A stretch of DNA of 64,000 nt from Struthidea cinerea (lineage: Eukaryota; Chordata; Aves; Passeriformes; Corcoracidae): contig VZTI01001175.1 in assembly GCA_013397865.1 (NCBI GenBank), positions 2,092,823-2,156,822 of the forward strand, written 5' to 3'. The position numbers were made by a program, and so were the translations under genes. Shown piece after piece: positions 38,595 through 50,830 of the stretch; positions within the stretch are counted from its first letter, which is position 1, and each line of letters starts with the position of its first letter. The notes beneath the pieces were generated by a model that saw only the letters and a list, made by a program, of their open reading frames with translations, did no database searches and was not told the DNA's origin.

Positions 38595-41500
38595 GCAGTG
38601 TGTGCTTTTGAAGAGAAAAGCCTTTCTCAGGGTCGGGAGAAAGTGGTGTTTCCTGGTTTTGGTACCTGTCCTTGTGGTTCAGTCTCAAATTTGAAAGCCA
38701 GTTTGATTCCAGCATGCTTTGCTTGACCAACACAGGCAGATAATGCTTCTGATACCTGCACTGTTTGCTGCCTTATCAAAACAGAAAAGCTCAATCACTG
38801 TGTTGGGTGGTGTGTTGGTCACCTATGCTATAGTCAGGACTCAGAAGGTTTTAATTTGACATAAAATGGGGGGAAAAAAATAGTATACAAGACAATTTTC
38901 CCCAAATTGAAACTCTCAAAAGATAAGGAACACAGAAACCACGAAAGCTGGGAAATTACAAATTACAGTTATTACTCATTCTTTACTGGCAAGAGGAGGC
39001 AATAAAAACCCCCAAATGTTCTAATATGGTGTGGCAAATAAAGTGACTTTTCTTAATAGAGGAGGCATTGGTAGGATTTGTTCATCTCGAAAATGTTGTG
39101 TCTGATGAGCAGACACCAGTGGACTGCCCTTTTGAGAAGGTTTTGACATGCACAGAATTCTTCTATTCCTTTGATAATAACTTGTTACTATAACCATGGA
39201 GTTGGTCTCCTCTACATTTTCTCTGGCTACACTCTGGGTATGAGAAATGATCTTTGTGACTTTCAAAAATTTCAGCCCTTTATTATGGTGGCTCTTTTAC
39301 CCGTAAGAAAAAGTTGGGCAAACCTTGAGGTCTGCCCAGTTTTTCTGAAGATGTGACAATTTAGCAAGAAGATTTGCTTCTGCTCTGGATATAATGAGAA
39401 ATAGTATCCCCTTGAATGTGGTTAAGTTATGTAGTGTTTAAACAATTAGAATATATTATTAAAAAGTTTGATAAGCAGAGTGATGTCTGTTCAGTGCATG
39501 GAGGCATTCCAGACAGAAAGGAAGGTAGGAGGCTGTGCTGGATGATTAACAAGCTGGTTTTTTAGAGATTTTTTCTGTGGACCAAAAAACATGAAAGCTG
39601 TGTTTAAAAATTTAAAGCCTTGATATGTTCTGGTTGTGTGGAGCAGCAGAAGGAAGTAGCTTTTTACAGTGCTATAATTCCCTATCCAGCAGCTCTGTAA
39701 ATTAAGATGTTTATGACAGCTGTTTGTACTTGATGGAATGCACCTAGACTTGGTCATCAATTATTGCTTTTTTCCCCCAGTTATTATTTGTATTCAGTGG
39801 GTCAGGTGGTTATGATCCTGCTGTTGTCAGTGCAGTAAATGCACTTCCCCAAGAAAACCCCTACCCAAACCCTTTCCCCTTCCCTGTTTATCTTTCCAGA
39901 GGCTGAGAATTTTGTAGGAAAAATATTCAACAACAGTGAGTTATGGAGCTTTTTTTCTAATGCAGTCATTTAACAACTTCAAGCTGGCAGTGATCCCATC
40001 CACCTTAATCCTCTTCACACTTTGCGAGCAGTCAGCCGAGAGCAAGAGAGCACTAGGGCTTAATAGACTGCAGTGTTTGAACTATGGCATTTGTGTTCAG
40101 CTTCCAGAACTGGCCCTAAGTGCCTAGTAAAACCCTACAGCTTTTTGCTTTCATTAATTAGAGACTCCCTTCCACTGATTTGTGGAAAACATTGGCCAAC
40201 ATGTTCTTTCAGCTCAGTAAATATTTATACAACTCGTGTATGATTTTTAGTAATGAATACAGCTCATTTTCAGTGCGTCCAAAGGAGGCTCTTTCCAAAT
40301 ATTAACAAATTCCTTATGTGACCTGTGCTGAACATGGCAATTCAGGTTACGAGAAGTTAAATATAAATCTGGTCTGTTTTTGAAGGTTTTCTTCTGAATT
40401 CCATTTTGCCATGTCATCCTCTTTCATTATATTTGCCAGAAGTTTGAGGGGAAAATAGAAAAACCCCCACAAACAAACCAACAGTGGATAGCGAGTACTA
40501 ATTTAAACCAACTGGCCACTACTGTCATTGTGTACCTGTCAGCTGAATGTTGTGCCATGATGCTGCTAGTTAGAAACCTATCAGGATACGTTTAAATGAG
40601 CTTTCTGGGATGTATTAACACCTTTCAAACTTGATTGTGTTTGTCCTCATTGATAGAGTCCCTGTGAGGCAATGTAACCCCTGTAATGCAGATGGAGAAC
40701 AGAAATTGAATGCCTGGATCATGGACGCGTCCGAATCCTTGCCTTGAGTGCACTGACCAAATTGTGTGGGAAAATACCCATCCATATATTCACACATATG
40801 GATTGAGCTGCATATGGAAATGCACAAATGAAAGTGAGCACCGAAACATCAAATTCCTTTTTGGAGATAGCACTGGAGCTGCTTGGACAATTGATCCAGT
40901 GTTCTTAATTAGTTATTAGTGGATTTGTGCTTTCAAAATTCTCCCAGATTACTTTTTTGGGTTTTTTTTTTTAGTTGTCTCTCGTGTGTCCTTTTCTTAC
41001 GTTTTCCTTCAAGTGTTTCAATGCCTGGTTGCGTCTGTGCAGTGCTACTCATGTTACCAGGTCATGTGTTATTTTTATGTGAAGTGTCTTAGGCAGGAGT
41101 TTCTCTAAGCTTCTCATTCTTTAATGTAGTTTGGAGATATAAGAAAACGAAAATACCTTAACTCTTCAATGATTGATAGAATACTCAGTGCACATTTTCC
41201 TGGGGATACTTGGGTTAGCATAAATATTTGGACACAAGAGAATGCTAAACTAACTCTGTCCAGTTTCCTGCACTGTAGTGAGACAGACCCATAGTAATAT
41301 TTCTTAAAAAGTAATTTCTAAGGTAGCAAGGCCTCGTATTTAAGACTGTAGAGCACAAGAGCCATTTGGACACATCCCATCACTTTTTAATGCATACCTT
41401 GATATAACTATAGAGAGCATGAGTAATTAATTTTTTTTTTGGTGTAGCTCATCCTACTTTTTTTTTCTTGATCAGTTTATTTCATGTATTAACTAGTAGA

Positions 41501-41999
41501 GATGTTTACCCAGAAGTGTTTGTTGTAGGCAGGCTGTATTATCTCAAAAGCGAGCGGGATAAACCATGCTGTGTACCTTAAGGCACATGCCAAATCACAC
41601 AGCTCTGACCTAGCAGGCCAGGGTGTGCTGTGCTTCATCCCATACTAGCCATGTTGAAGTTAATGGGTGGGGTTTTAGCATGTGGAGTGTGTGGTGGCCC
41701 CACAGAACCTGGAATCCCTCAAATGTGAAGTCCTCTTTGAAAACAGTTAAAAAACCCCAAACTTGTTTTACTAGTTGGTGCCAAATCTGACAGCAGCCAG
41801 GTGTAAAAGAAGGGGGAATGCTGGATTTGTTCTAGGACGGATGCACAGCAGTGGTGACTTCAGTTTTCTCAGGAGCAGATAGATAATGGAAAGTGGATCT
41901 TCAGCTGTTATCAAGTAGCTGATGTACAGAGGAAGCATTGGCACTTCCTGTCTGCGGGTTATAGGAACGCCAGGCACCTTAAGTACCTAACCTTAAAAG

Positions 42000-42023
42000 T
42001 TAAGTTGCACTTAAGTTGCACTT
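42000..42023. repeat. Tandem duplication, 11-bp unit
   Basis: TTAAGTTGCAC is present twice in perfect succession, followed by TT. This is a small slippage duplication. Confidence 0.9.
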
Positions 42024-42964
42024 CCTTTCTTTATGTGCCAAGGCCCAGCTGCAGCAGCTCTGGGTTAGTTGAGGCACATGAACATGACTGATTTCCATGC
42101 TGTGATGTTCAGATCCAGTCTGGGAATTGCCAGTGCTTAGCTACCCGCCTGATGGCCCAACTGAGAGCTGCCAGGGGATCCTCCTGGCTGTGAATAGGCA
42201 ATTCTTGCCTCCATCTCCAGCTAGGGATCACATTTCAGCCAGTGCGACTCTTGTGTTGCTAAATTTTAGTATTCTAAAACCGTTAGTTGTGAAATTTTCT
42301 GTATTCACCAAACAATCATAAACCCACCTGTAAGGATAATCATCTGTCATTTCAGATTTTTAAATCTGAAGGCTTTTTAAATTAAATTGCATTCTTCCTG
42401 TATTTTGTCTTTTTAAGAATAAGAGGGACAGCTTTGTTGAAGTTGCCTACTGTTTGGTAATATCTTAGATAAACTGTGTTTTAGTGCAGGAAATGCAAGA
42501 AATCTGAAGCAGATATCATTTTCTTACTGACCGTGTACCAGCTGCATGTAGGGCTTTTGTTGACTACAGTTGGCAGTTGCCTTGGCCCTTTCAGAGAGAC
42601 CAACACTTCACCACTTAAAATGTAGGAAGTCATTTAAGCACTTGAAATGTTTGGATGAGAGTTTTCTTTAAATCAATGAGAGCTTGTGAGTTAGAAGTCA
42701 GTTTTCTTGATGAATGAGCCTGAAGAGCTCTCGCTCCGCCTTTAGATCTCGTTTATGCTGCTGTGAGAGCTGTGGCAGGGGAGACATTTGCCCTGCTGCA
42801 GCTTGTTGGATTAAAGAGAACCCTTTGGTGGCAAATGTTGTCAATGCAGCAACTTTTGCAAGCACTAAATTTACTTATGAGAAGTTCTTTTTTAATTGCC
42901 CCAGGACAACCCCTTGCATGTCATGCTTTTGCCTGGAGAAAGTTTTTACATGGAAATACTTCTC

Positions 42965-42981
42965 TTTTTTTTTTTTTTTTT
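42965..42981. repeat. T17 homopolymer
   Basis: This is simple sequence in noncoding DNA. A similar T14 run lies at 43422-43435. Confidence 0.9.
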
Positions 42982-43920
42982 AAGATGGTATAGAGGATGT
43001 CTCGAGTTTGTCAAGCCAACTGATCCTCCAGGGAATGTGCTGACTTTCAGTATGTATGGAGGATTTTTAAAGCAGCTGAGCAAAATCCCTTCTCAGATAA
43101 GACGCTTTCTATTTTGTCAGTTAAGAGCATCTTCAAATCGAAATAGCTCAAACATAATCAAATCTCCCTTGCTCAATCCTTTGCCGTCTCCTCCCAACCC
43201 CCTACACAAGCCATCCCCAAAAGGATAATCCTGGCAGTGATGTCATTAGAATGAATTTACAGACCAGTGCTCAATTTTCTTGTCTTGAGCTTCAGTTGCT
43301 AATGCTGTAAATTTGAGCTATGTATGTAAAGGAGTCAGGTTATGCCTTTTTCCCACCCTTGTTTAATTTCCCTGGAGCCCTGAGAATAAATAATGTGGGA
43401 TTATTTGGATATTTTCTTGCCTTTTTTTTTTTTTTCCTGGTACAGAGCTTCATATTGCTTCCAAACATTTGTAAAAGCTCTTGCTGTATTCCTGAGGGAA
43501 TCCTTGTCTTCAGGGAACAGAAGGTTTAAGGAGAGAATTTTGCTGGCTAAGTGTGGTTGGAGATAGTTACAGTTTCTGGTAGGTGTTGTGAATGGTGATA
43601 TGAAGTACAGAATAGACTGAAAAATAATCTATTTTAACAAAATTTTTCTGTTTTCTCAAAATAAAATCTTTTCATTGTGACTTTCCCCAGTGATTTTGAG
43701 CTCTACAGAATATTTTGAAGGTGTTAAGAAGCACGAACAAATAAAATTGATCCAAACATATCAAGAATCACGATCCATCTTAAAAGCATTACCCTAAGGA
43801 CTGACAAGGCAAAGGGAAGAAACAGGCTGAATGAGCCTATTTGTTGTAGGAGACTGTAATATGTAGGAATAATGCACATTTGTGCAGTGGTTGCACAGTC
43901 GATTGGTGGCAAACATGGAG

Positions 43921-44110
43921 CGTGAGTGCAGTCCCTCAAGCCTCAGTGCATCCTGCTCCAGCCTTACCCACGGAGCCGCAGCCTGGCAGGTCCGGCCCTG
44001 CTGCGCCAATCACCGCAGTCACACCAACGGCTTCCTTCCCGCAGGCTTGTGTGTAAGGAGAGAGAGGTACGTGACACCGATAGCTTCCCTGAGTTCCGTG
44101 CACAGACGGG
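43921..44110. promoter_or_regulatory. Weaker CpG-rich patch
   Basis: I count about 12 CpGs between 43921 and 44108, well above the surroundings but less dense than the island near 6 kb. Inside it, CTTCCTTCCCGCAG (ending 44044) resembles an acceptor and GAGAGAG before GTACGTGA (GT at 44067) resembles a donor, leaving a 22-nt interval. It could be a small orphan island or an exon, or chance. No protein can be recognised in any frame. Confidence 0.3.
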
Positions 44111-46970
44111 GAAAAAGGCTAAAGTCAGTCTGAAATGTGTGCTGGAAGCAGAATTTTTGCTTGGGGCTTTTATCTAAAATTAAGTTTCTTTTTTTGGTGC
44201 CAAGTTGATGTGTATATTGAAAGTGGTAAATACTTGTTTGAGGTACTCTGGTGTCTTTCGAGTGTAATGTGTAAAAGACAAGAAGCCTTTCAGATCTGAA
44301 AGAACAAACAGGCAAGTCTAACTTGGCCAGATCATCTGAAAGTTGGTAGGCAGTGGAGCTGCCTTGCAAATCCCATCCCACAGATCTGTGGGTGAAGCTG
44401 GGGTGCATTGCAGTCGGAAATTGCAATTCTGTAGTGGTGGAACACACGGTTTTGGCTGTCCTACACAGTCAACAGGAACACATTTCCCTATTAGCATGCA
44501 GGAGTATCAAGTGCAGAGGCCCAAGTTCCAGGTGATGGTAGCTGTGGTGTGATCACTGGGTTTGTGTACAGCACATCCCTGCACAGTCTTTTAGGACACT
44601 TCTTAACATAACATGACCTTTTCTTCCTTTCTTTATCCACAGCAGGCATTTTCCTGATTCTGAGTAGAGCTTTATATAAAAGCTTCATTTCCTCATGGAA
44701 GGTCTTTCCTACTTAATGGACAGGTGCTCCTAGGTCCAGGATCCTGGGAAGTGTAACCGTTAACCTCGCCATACAATTACAGACATACCAGAGCACTAAT
44801 TTAAGTGACAAGTACATCAGGGTGGTATTTGTGCTCTGCAATCCAATAGTTACAGTGAACAAAACTTTACAGTAATTGAAAGGGCCTTTGTGGTGTGAAG
44901 TAACTGTGTCATTTTGGGGGCATTGATTTGGCGTATCTTAGGATCTTCCCAAGATGGTAAATACCCCTTTTTAGTATGTGTTGTAAAAAGAAAATCCACT
45001 CCATTCTAACTTGTTTTATGGCATGATTCAGTGTAATTCACGTATCTCATAGGCACTTTTATTACAAGAATTCTAAAATGTGCTTTAGATCAAGGGGATA
45101 TTAACACCTTATTCTGTTTTTAAAACGTTTATGTGTATTACGAGCTGCATTTGAACTCTGGAGCATAATCATCTCTGTAAAGGAATTCAGCTTTTCCAGT
45201 AGTCCCTGAGTACAGGGCCACGTTTTGACTGTCCTGTGCCTCACCAGCCATGACAGCAGTGAAGTGAGCACTACAAAACTGTCGGCACCCTAAACACATG
45301 GAAGCAAAACCAGCTGTATTCTTTAATAATAATGAAAAAAGAAAACCCCTGAAAAGTGAGTGTCCATCTAAACTCAGTGTAGTTATGCTAAATAAATGTA
45401 GTTAGGTGACAAATAAATGCCACTAATTCAATTTAGATTTGCAGGCAATATGAGGCAACTGGTTCCATCTTCAGAAAAAATTCATAATGTTGTGGACTTT
45501 TCATTAGAGATTTCTTTCCATTTATTAATTCTGATTTCTTTAAAAAGAGTCACCCAATGGGGATTACATACTTTTTCTGTACAGGAACATTTAAAATCAG
45601 GAAAGAATAGGCTGCCCTTTTTGACAGAAACTGAAGAAGGTCATAGTTTTCCTTTTTATAACTGGCACTGAAAGTGCAAGGTGAGTGAAACTTAGCAATT
45701 CTTATCACTTCTATTGTGCCATAGTATTAAATAACTGTTAAAAAGGAGCAACAAGTGCAGCATTCACAAGTAGCTAAGAGGGAATTAGAAATTTGTCAAA
45801 CTCCTGTCAAGAAATGTAGTTCACATCAGGAGCAACCAGTTTATTAATTTTGCTGGAGTCGACAGACTTTTCTCCAGAGTGTTCTCCCCTTTCCTGAAAT
45901 AAGTTTAGTGATTTAAACTCAGCTCTCCAGGGATCTCGGCTCTGAAGGAGTCTGAAATGTTGAAGTGCTACTTGTGCTATATTCAAGTCTCAAATTTTGC
46001 ATGAGCTTCTAGCACAAATCCTTCTCTCTCCCTGTTTTCCCCTCATTCATTGCAGCTGTTGAAGACGACATAATAGAATCCTGCTTCTTTTCCTCAGGAG
46101 AGCAAAGCAATGAGAAGTTGAGACTCGACCTCAGTATATTTTGATATTAAAAAAAAGCTACTGTGATAGGAGACAGCCTCAGAAGACTACTGAAAGGCAA
46201 ATGTGCAAGCACTTTGCAGCTGAAATATTCAGTTGGGATTGATAAAATAATGTGTGAGGGATCAATTTTTCTATATCAAAAATATTACCTTATAAATACT
46301 TTGCAGAAAAGCAGAGCAAAGAAAATATCTTCCTTATTAAAAATATTGATGACCTTTCAATTAAACTTAAAATAATCCAGTTATAGTAGGAACCTGATAC
46401 CCAAAGCTGGCTTCATTTGATGCACAATAGGCGAATTTTATCCAAGATGTTAAATAGATGAAAGTCATTGTGGTGAAACAAGGAATTTAGCCAGCCTAAT
46501 GCACTTTGTGATTTTGAAAGGGGTTGCTGGGAGGAATAACCACCATGTGAGACAGCTGTCATTTTAAATCCTGTAGAAATCTACAAAACAACACTGAATC
46601 TTCTTTGTCAGTGTGGAATTATCTATTTTACACTACAGGATGATTTGAAGAACATTCACTAAACATTTATTTTCTGTGTATTCGTTGTGAGATTTCAGCG
46701 CGTAAGTAATACTGTGACCTCAGCACACTATTACAGGAGCTACGTCTAGAACAGAGGCCCAAATTTAATTTCTAAAATGTACGTGGGTTGCAGTATGAGA
46801 TGCACATTAAAATTCTGGTCCTCAGACACATTATATTGCTTATTCTGGGGTATCTCAGTCATCTAGATGAAGTCATGAACTGATTGTGAAAGATGCAGTG
46901 AGAAAATTCTTGCTTGGGGAGTTTTTGAATTAAGATTGCTGCTATAAGCCAGGCAGCCTGGTTTATAAAT
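44111..46970. other. Noncoding DNA, possible conserved segment
   Basis: No gene was seen. The stretch at about 44755-44960 is non-repetitive with mixed composition and few homopolymers, resembling conserved noncoding DNA in texture. The rest is ordinary AT-rich sequence. Confidence 0.6.
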
Positions 46971-47032
46971 ACGTGACTTGCAGTTACGTAACTACTTAGC
47001 TTCTGTTTCTTTGTCTGTAAACTGCAGATAGG
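46971..47032 (+). mobile_element. Probable ancient MIR-like SINE fragment
   Basis: The series GTGACTTG, ACTACTTAGC, TTCTGTTTC and TTTGTCTGTAAA follows the order and spacing of the MIR core (gtgacttgggcaag, cacttaac, tcagtttcc, tcatctgtaaaatgg). MIR elements are tRNA-derived SINEs that predate amniote divergence and survive in reptile and bird genomes as short worn pieces. The 5' and 3' parts are missing or too diverged to see. A chance match is possible. Confidence 0.45.
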
Positions 47033-47272
47033 GTTTGGGTTTTGAGCATATATGAGCCCTAACTTGATGATGGGAAGTACTGCAAAAAAGCCAACCCAGT
47101 AACACCAAGGAAAACACAGAAAACACATGGTAGAATTGCCTGCTTTTTAGTGTGGGATGAATCTTAGGCAAATCCCAAGATACTTAGTGTCATTGTTGGG
47201 GTTTTTTGCTTGTTTGTAGTCTTTTTGACTGAATTCCTCACATGTTTGCAAACATTACATCTCTACCTACGG

Positions 47273-47307
47273 TCACAAGAGTGACTTAGTCACAAGAGTG
47301 ACTTAGT
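47273..47307. repeat. Perfect tandem duplication, 17-bp unit
   Basis: TCACAAGAGTGACTTAG occurs twice head to tail without mismatch, followed by the first T of a third unit. It lies in noncoding DNA and is probably recent. Confidence 0.95.
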
Positions 47308-49649
47308 AAAGTGCAACTGCCTGGGTTGATTGTCAGTAAGAGAAGGAATTGACCAGACAAAAAAAAAGTGCTGGTACCTTGCAAGCATCTCACCTTGTAT
47401 GATATTCCTGCTTGTTCTCAAAAGTTAACCTGGACTTTATTGTGGCTATATTTGGATTGGAGATGTCCCAGAGCGACTTGGATGTCAGAGCAAATGGGGT
47501 TGATAAATCACTTGATGGTGTCCTTCCCCTGTGCCGTTTCCTCCAGCTCAGCAGAGGAGCCCTCTCAGTGTTGTATCGGGGGGATTGTGCTGGTCAAAAT
47601 GCCATCTCTCAGGTAAAATACACAGTGAGTTCCAATTACTTTGTAACTTTCCTGCACCCTTTTTCATCCCAATTTATAAGCTGGCCAGCCTCTATCCACT
47701 GCCATAAGCATTGTACATTTGAAATGCCCATGAATCTGTTTGTCATTAGAATGATCATCATCACACAGCTGACCAAGCAGTATTTGTAGTAGAACAGTAG
47801 GAGCTGCTAAAAGTTATGGCATGGGGTACAGAAAAAAACTTAGTAGCAAGGTGCTGTTCTCATCGGTGTTGGCAATTTTGCGATACAAATAGTGATATTT
47901 GTCTACTGTCTTCACTTTCTGTGGTAGTTAAAACTCTGTGAAGCTGAAAATTTGGTTTGACGGGGGTTAAGAACATCCTTAATGTACAGTACTGTGTTTC
48001 CATGAGGACTTCCATTTGCCAGAGGTTGCCTGCCATATACAATCACCACTGGCTTCAAGGGGCAGGAACAAGTAGCATTTTTGTTTGGCTACACTAAAGA
48101 ATTGCTCTGCTTTGAATACTTGAATAAATTGTAGGTGATTCTCTCTTTTTACTTATGAGTGTACAAATTTAATGTCTCACAGAAGGATGTTAGAAGAATT
48201 GTTATCTATAGTTTTTAATTAGGCATATTCTGCTTATTTTTAAGAACTCATCTTGAACACTTTTTTTTTCATGGTTATTCCTGAGAACCAAGCAGTTAAG
48301 ACTGATGTTTGAACTGGTAATGAGATTTTGAATTTTTGAACTGGCAGCAGTCTTGATGATCTCTTTATTTAAAGAGAAGAAAACCTATTTGACTAAGATC
48401 AAGAGGAGGGAGATCACTTGGATGTAACTCACCAGCAGGTCACCTTGCACCCTATTTACTGTCCGACTGTTTTCTATGCCAGCATTGGCAGAGTTTTATG
48501 ATCATATCCTGCTAATGGACAAATCATGAACAGGTTTTTTTCTGGTCAACCATTTTATTGGTTGTCTCTGAAGGGTCAGTGAGAGCACAGAAGATATATA
48601 TGGATATATTAAAAACAACAGATTTTATTGGAAGATATGATAGGGTAGAATAGTAAGAAAAATAATCTACAATTTTATCTTGAAGTGTGTTCTAAATAGA
48701 AACCCATTATTTTCCCTTGCCTGATATAAGAATATCCATCAGATAATTTTAAGTCATAATGCAGTGTGTTGAGCTCTGCAATGTTCTTAATTAATTCCTG
48801 TTGCACACATTTTAAGTAAAAAGGACTGCAGCCGTTTTATTTTGTTATGTTTTGGTTTTGTTTGCATAGTTCAAGAGCTTTGGCAGCCTGTGTGAAGATG
48901 TTCACATCGCAGTTCTAGGTACCTGAAGGCACAGAATTGGGGCACTGAGGCTTCCTTTATCTCCCATCTAGAGGGACTGCCTCGAGGTGAGGCTTGGTGT
49001 AATCAGGACTGCTGCAGCCTTGTGGTTGTTATCTCAGCTGGTATCTCAGGTCCTGGGCCTCTCTCTGAGAATTTCAGTTCTGCTGGAAGGACAGTTTGAT
49101 TTCCATGCACGATTGGCCTGAGGTAACATACAGGAAGACAGCCCCCAACCTCCATTTTATTTGTAGTTTGACACTTTTCTGGATTTTATGGAAATACTCT
49201 GAACTCTTGGAGGCCAGGCTCAAGCTTTTAAATGTGAGGTTTCCATAGGCTTGAACAAAAGCAGCCTGAAAGGCTTTGATAAGAGCAATGTTTAAGTGAA
49301 ATGTTGCTTTGAAATTACTTGAAAAGTGTCCTTGGATGAGGTGTCCGATACGGGAGATCTGGGAGAGCAGACAAGTAAAAAGTAATTTTATGCTTCGCAA
49401 TGGAGGAGAAAAGCGCCATCCCTGCCTGTACAGTGGTGTGCGCTGTGGGGACTCCAGCACACACATGTACCTGTGCATGGGCCAAACCTGCTGCTGCTTG
49501 ACTCCTCCTAATACCTGCGAGCAGGGAGCTTGCAGGAATGGTGCTGCTTGTGTCATGTTCACACCTGCTGGGATGTTTTCGTTGTCCAAGCTCACACTAA
49601 GATAGAGCTGCAGTCAGTGAATCGAGTGGCCAGCTCTGATGGTTGGCTT
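47308..49649. other. Noncoding DNA, no gene recognised
   Basis: The - strand frame 49074-49595 (173 codons) is among the longest in the window, but I recognise nothing in it. It abuts the CR1 fragment, so part of it could be worn repeat sequence. The remainder is ordinary AT-rich DNA. Confidence 0.65.
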
Positions 49650-49747
49650 GGAGGGACATGGCTCAGGGATAAAACTGGCAGTGGTAGGCCATGGGTGGAC
49701 TCGGTGGTCCTGGAGCTCTTTTCTAACCTAAATGATTAAATGATTCT
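49650..49747 (+). mobile_element. CR1-type LINE 3' end, truncated
   Basis: The segment shows landmarks of an avian CR1 3' untranslated end in order: GAGGGACATGGCTCAG, AACTGGCAGTGGTAGG, GGGTGGACTCGGTGGTC and CTTTTCTAACCTAAATGATT. It finishes with two copies of AAATGATT, matching the 8-bp terminal microsatellite that characterises CR1. CR1 is a non-LTR retrotransposon whose copies are usually severely 5'-truncated, as here; no reverse-transcriptase sequence is visible upstream. Compared with young CR1 ends it carries several substitutions, so it is not a recent insertion. Confidence 0.85.
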
Positions 49748-50793
49748 CTCCTCAGGAAACTGGACACATTGCAGAGCTTCTTGCCCACGTATCTACTGCA
49801 AGTTAAACAAACTGTTCCTAATTAATGTGCAGATAGGACAGAGCCTTCAGCTGAAGGGGACTCTGTTCTTTGAATGTCGTGGGGAAGAAAATGTGTGGTG
49901 CCTGCAGTGGTGTCTGCCATGCTCCTGCCAAGGCTCTCTCGTCACTGGTAAACTGTGAAACAGGCACTTGCAGCAAGGCTCAAGCAAAGATACAATACGA
50001 AGTCTGTGACAGATTTTAGGAAATGATGGGGTTCCTTACACCCTGTTTGTCTGTCCCAAGGACTGGAGGTGCTTGCTTGGATGCCTGTAACTTTGTGTAC
50101 ATTGGCCTGGATTCTGTCCATGTAACTGCGCTGCTCTGCCAAGGCTGTTTCGAAATCCTTGTGATTTGCTTGGTCAGTTGTGCAACAAATAGTCATTAAA
50201 ACAAAACTGTTTGTGGTCTTCCTATAAAGACTCCTGCTGGAAACAGTCTTACAGACAGTTCTGAACTATCTTTGACTTTTAATGTGTGGAATACAGTATA
50301 AATGTGGGGTGGATATTTCATCTACTCTCTGGTGACATTTGTCGTGTAAGAACATTATGGTTATTTAATGCAGATTCTTTATTATTTTTTCCCAATGTAG
50401 ACAAACAAAAATATGTTAAAGCTCAGAGGGACTGTCAGTGAGGTTGTGCAAGAAGGAAGAAAAATCATTAAAGTTCATCATCTTTACAATTAGGAGCAGT
50501 TTTGGCATCAGAAAATCAGTCTGGAGTCTGTTACGAATTTTTTATTTGGGAAGAGTCTAGAAAGAGCAGGGAATTCTTTTAACTGTCAGTTGTACAGGTG
50601 ACAGGTATCTCAGGACAGTGGCGATTTCTCTCTTATGAATATTCTGTAACTTTGAAAGAAGTCGTTTGTCTTCACATTTTCACAGATACTGCTCTCACTT
50701 TAAAGGTAGGGGAGGCTGTCAGCTGCTGAAAAATGAAGTCATAAAATGCCTAGATGATGTGGAAAGTCACTCTCAGAAGTAGGAAGCCAGTCT

Positions 50794-50830
50794 GAGTTGG
50801 AAGGGCTAAAAAAGTCATCTACCTCAGTAA
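50794..50830 (-). mobile_element. Possible worn CR1-like 3' end, reverse orientation
   Basis: GAGTTGGAAGGGCT followed by AAAGTCATCT resembles the complement of the common avian repeat end, gttggaagggacctt then gatcatctag, found in CR1 copies inserted on the - strand. The match is short and the terminal 8-bp repeats are not visible. It lies about 1 kb from the clear CR1 copy but in the opposite orientation, so it would be an independent insertion. Confidence 0.4.

Larger units (their letters stand above)
35717..43920. other. Noncoding DNA, no gene seen
   Basis: The stretch is AT-rich with T/G-rich simple sequence at about 37956-38060, an 11-bp duplication at 42000-42023, T17 at 42965-42981 and T14 at 43422-43435. 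Frames of up to about 120 codons occur on either strand (for example 37044-37412 -), but their products resemble nothing I know. Confidence 0.7.

Noticed and set aside
40668..40720. Resemblance to a reverse-strand MIR core (CAGATGGAGAACAG)
   Set aside because: Only a short word matches and the flanking MIR landmarks are absent.
44019..44447. 142-codon - strand frame overlapping the second CpG patch
   Set aside because: It is explained by locally higher GC and chance, and no family resemblance is visible.
49074..49595. 173-codon - strand frame
   Set aside because: There is no recognisable domain and no splice or promoter context. Length alone is not significant among the many frames in 64 kb.
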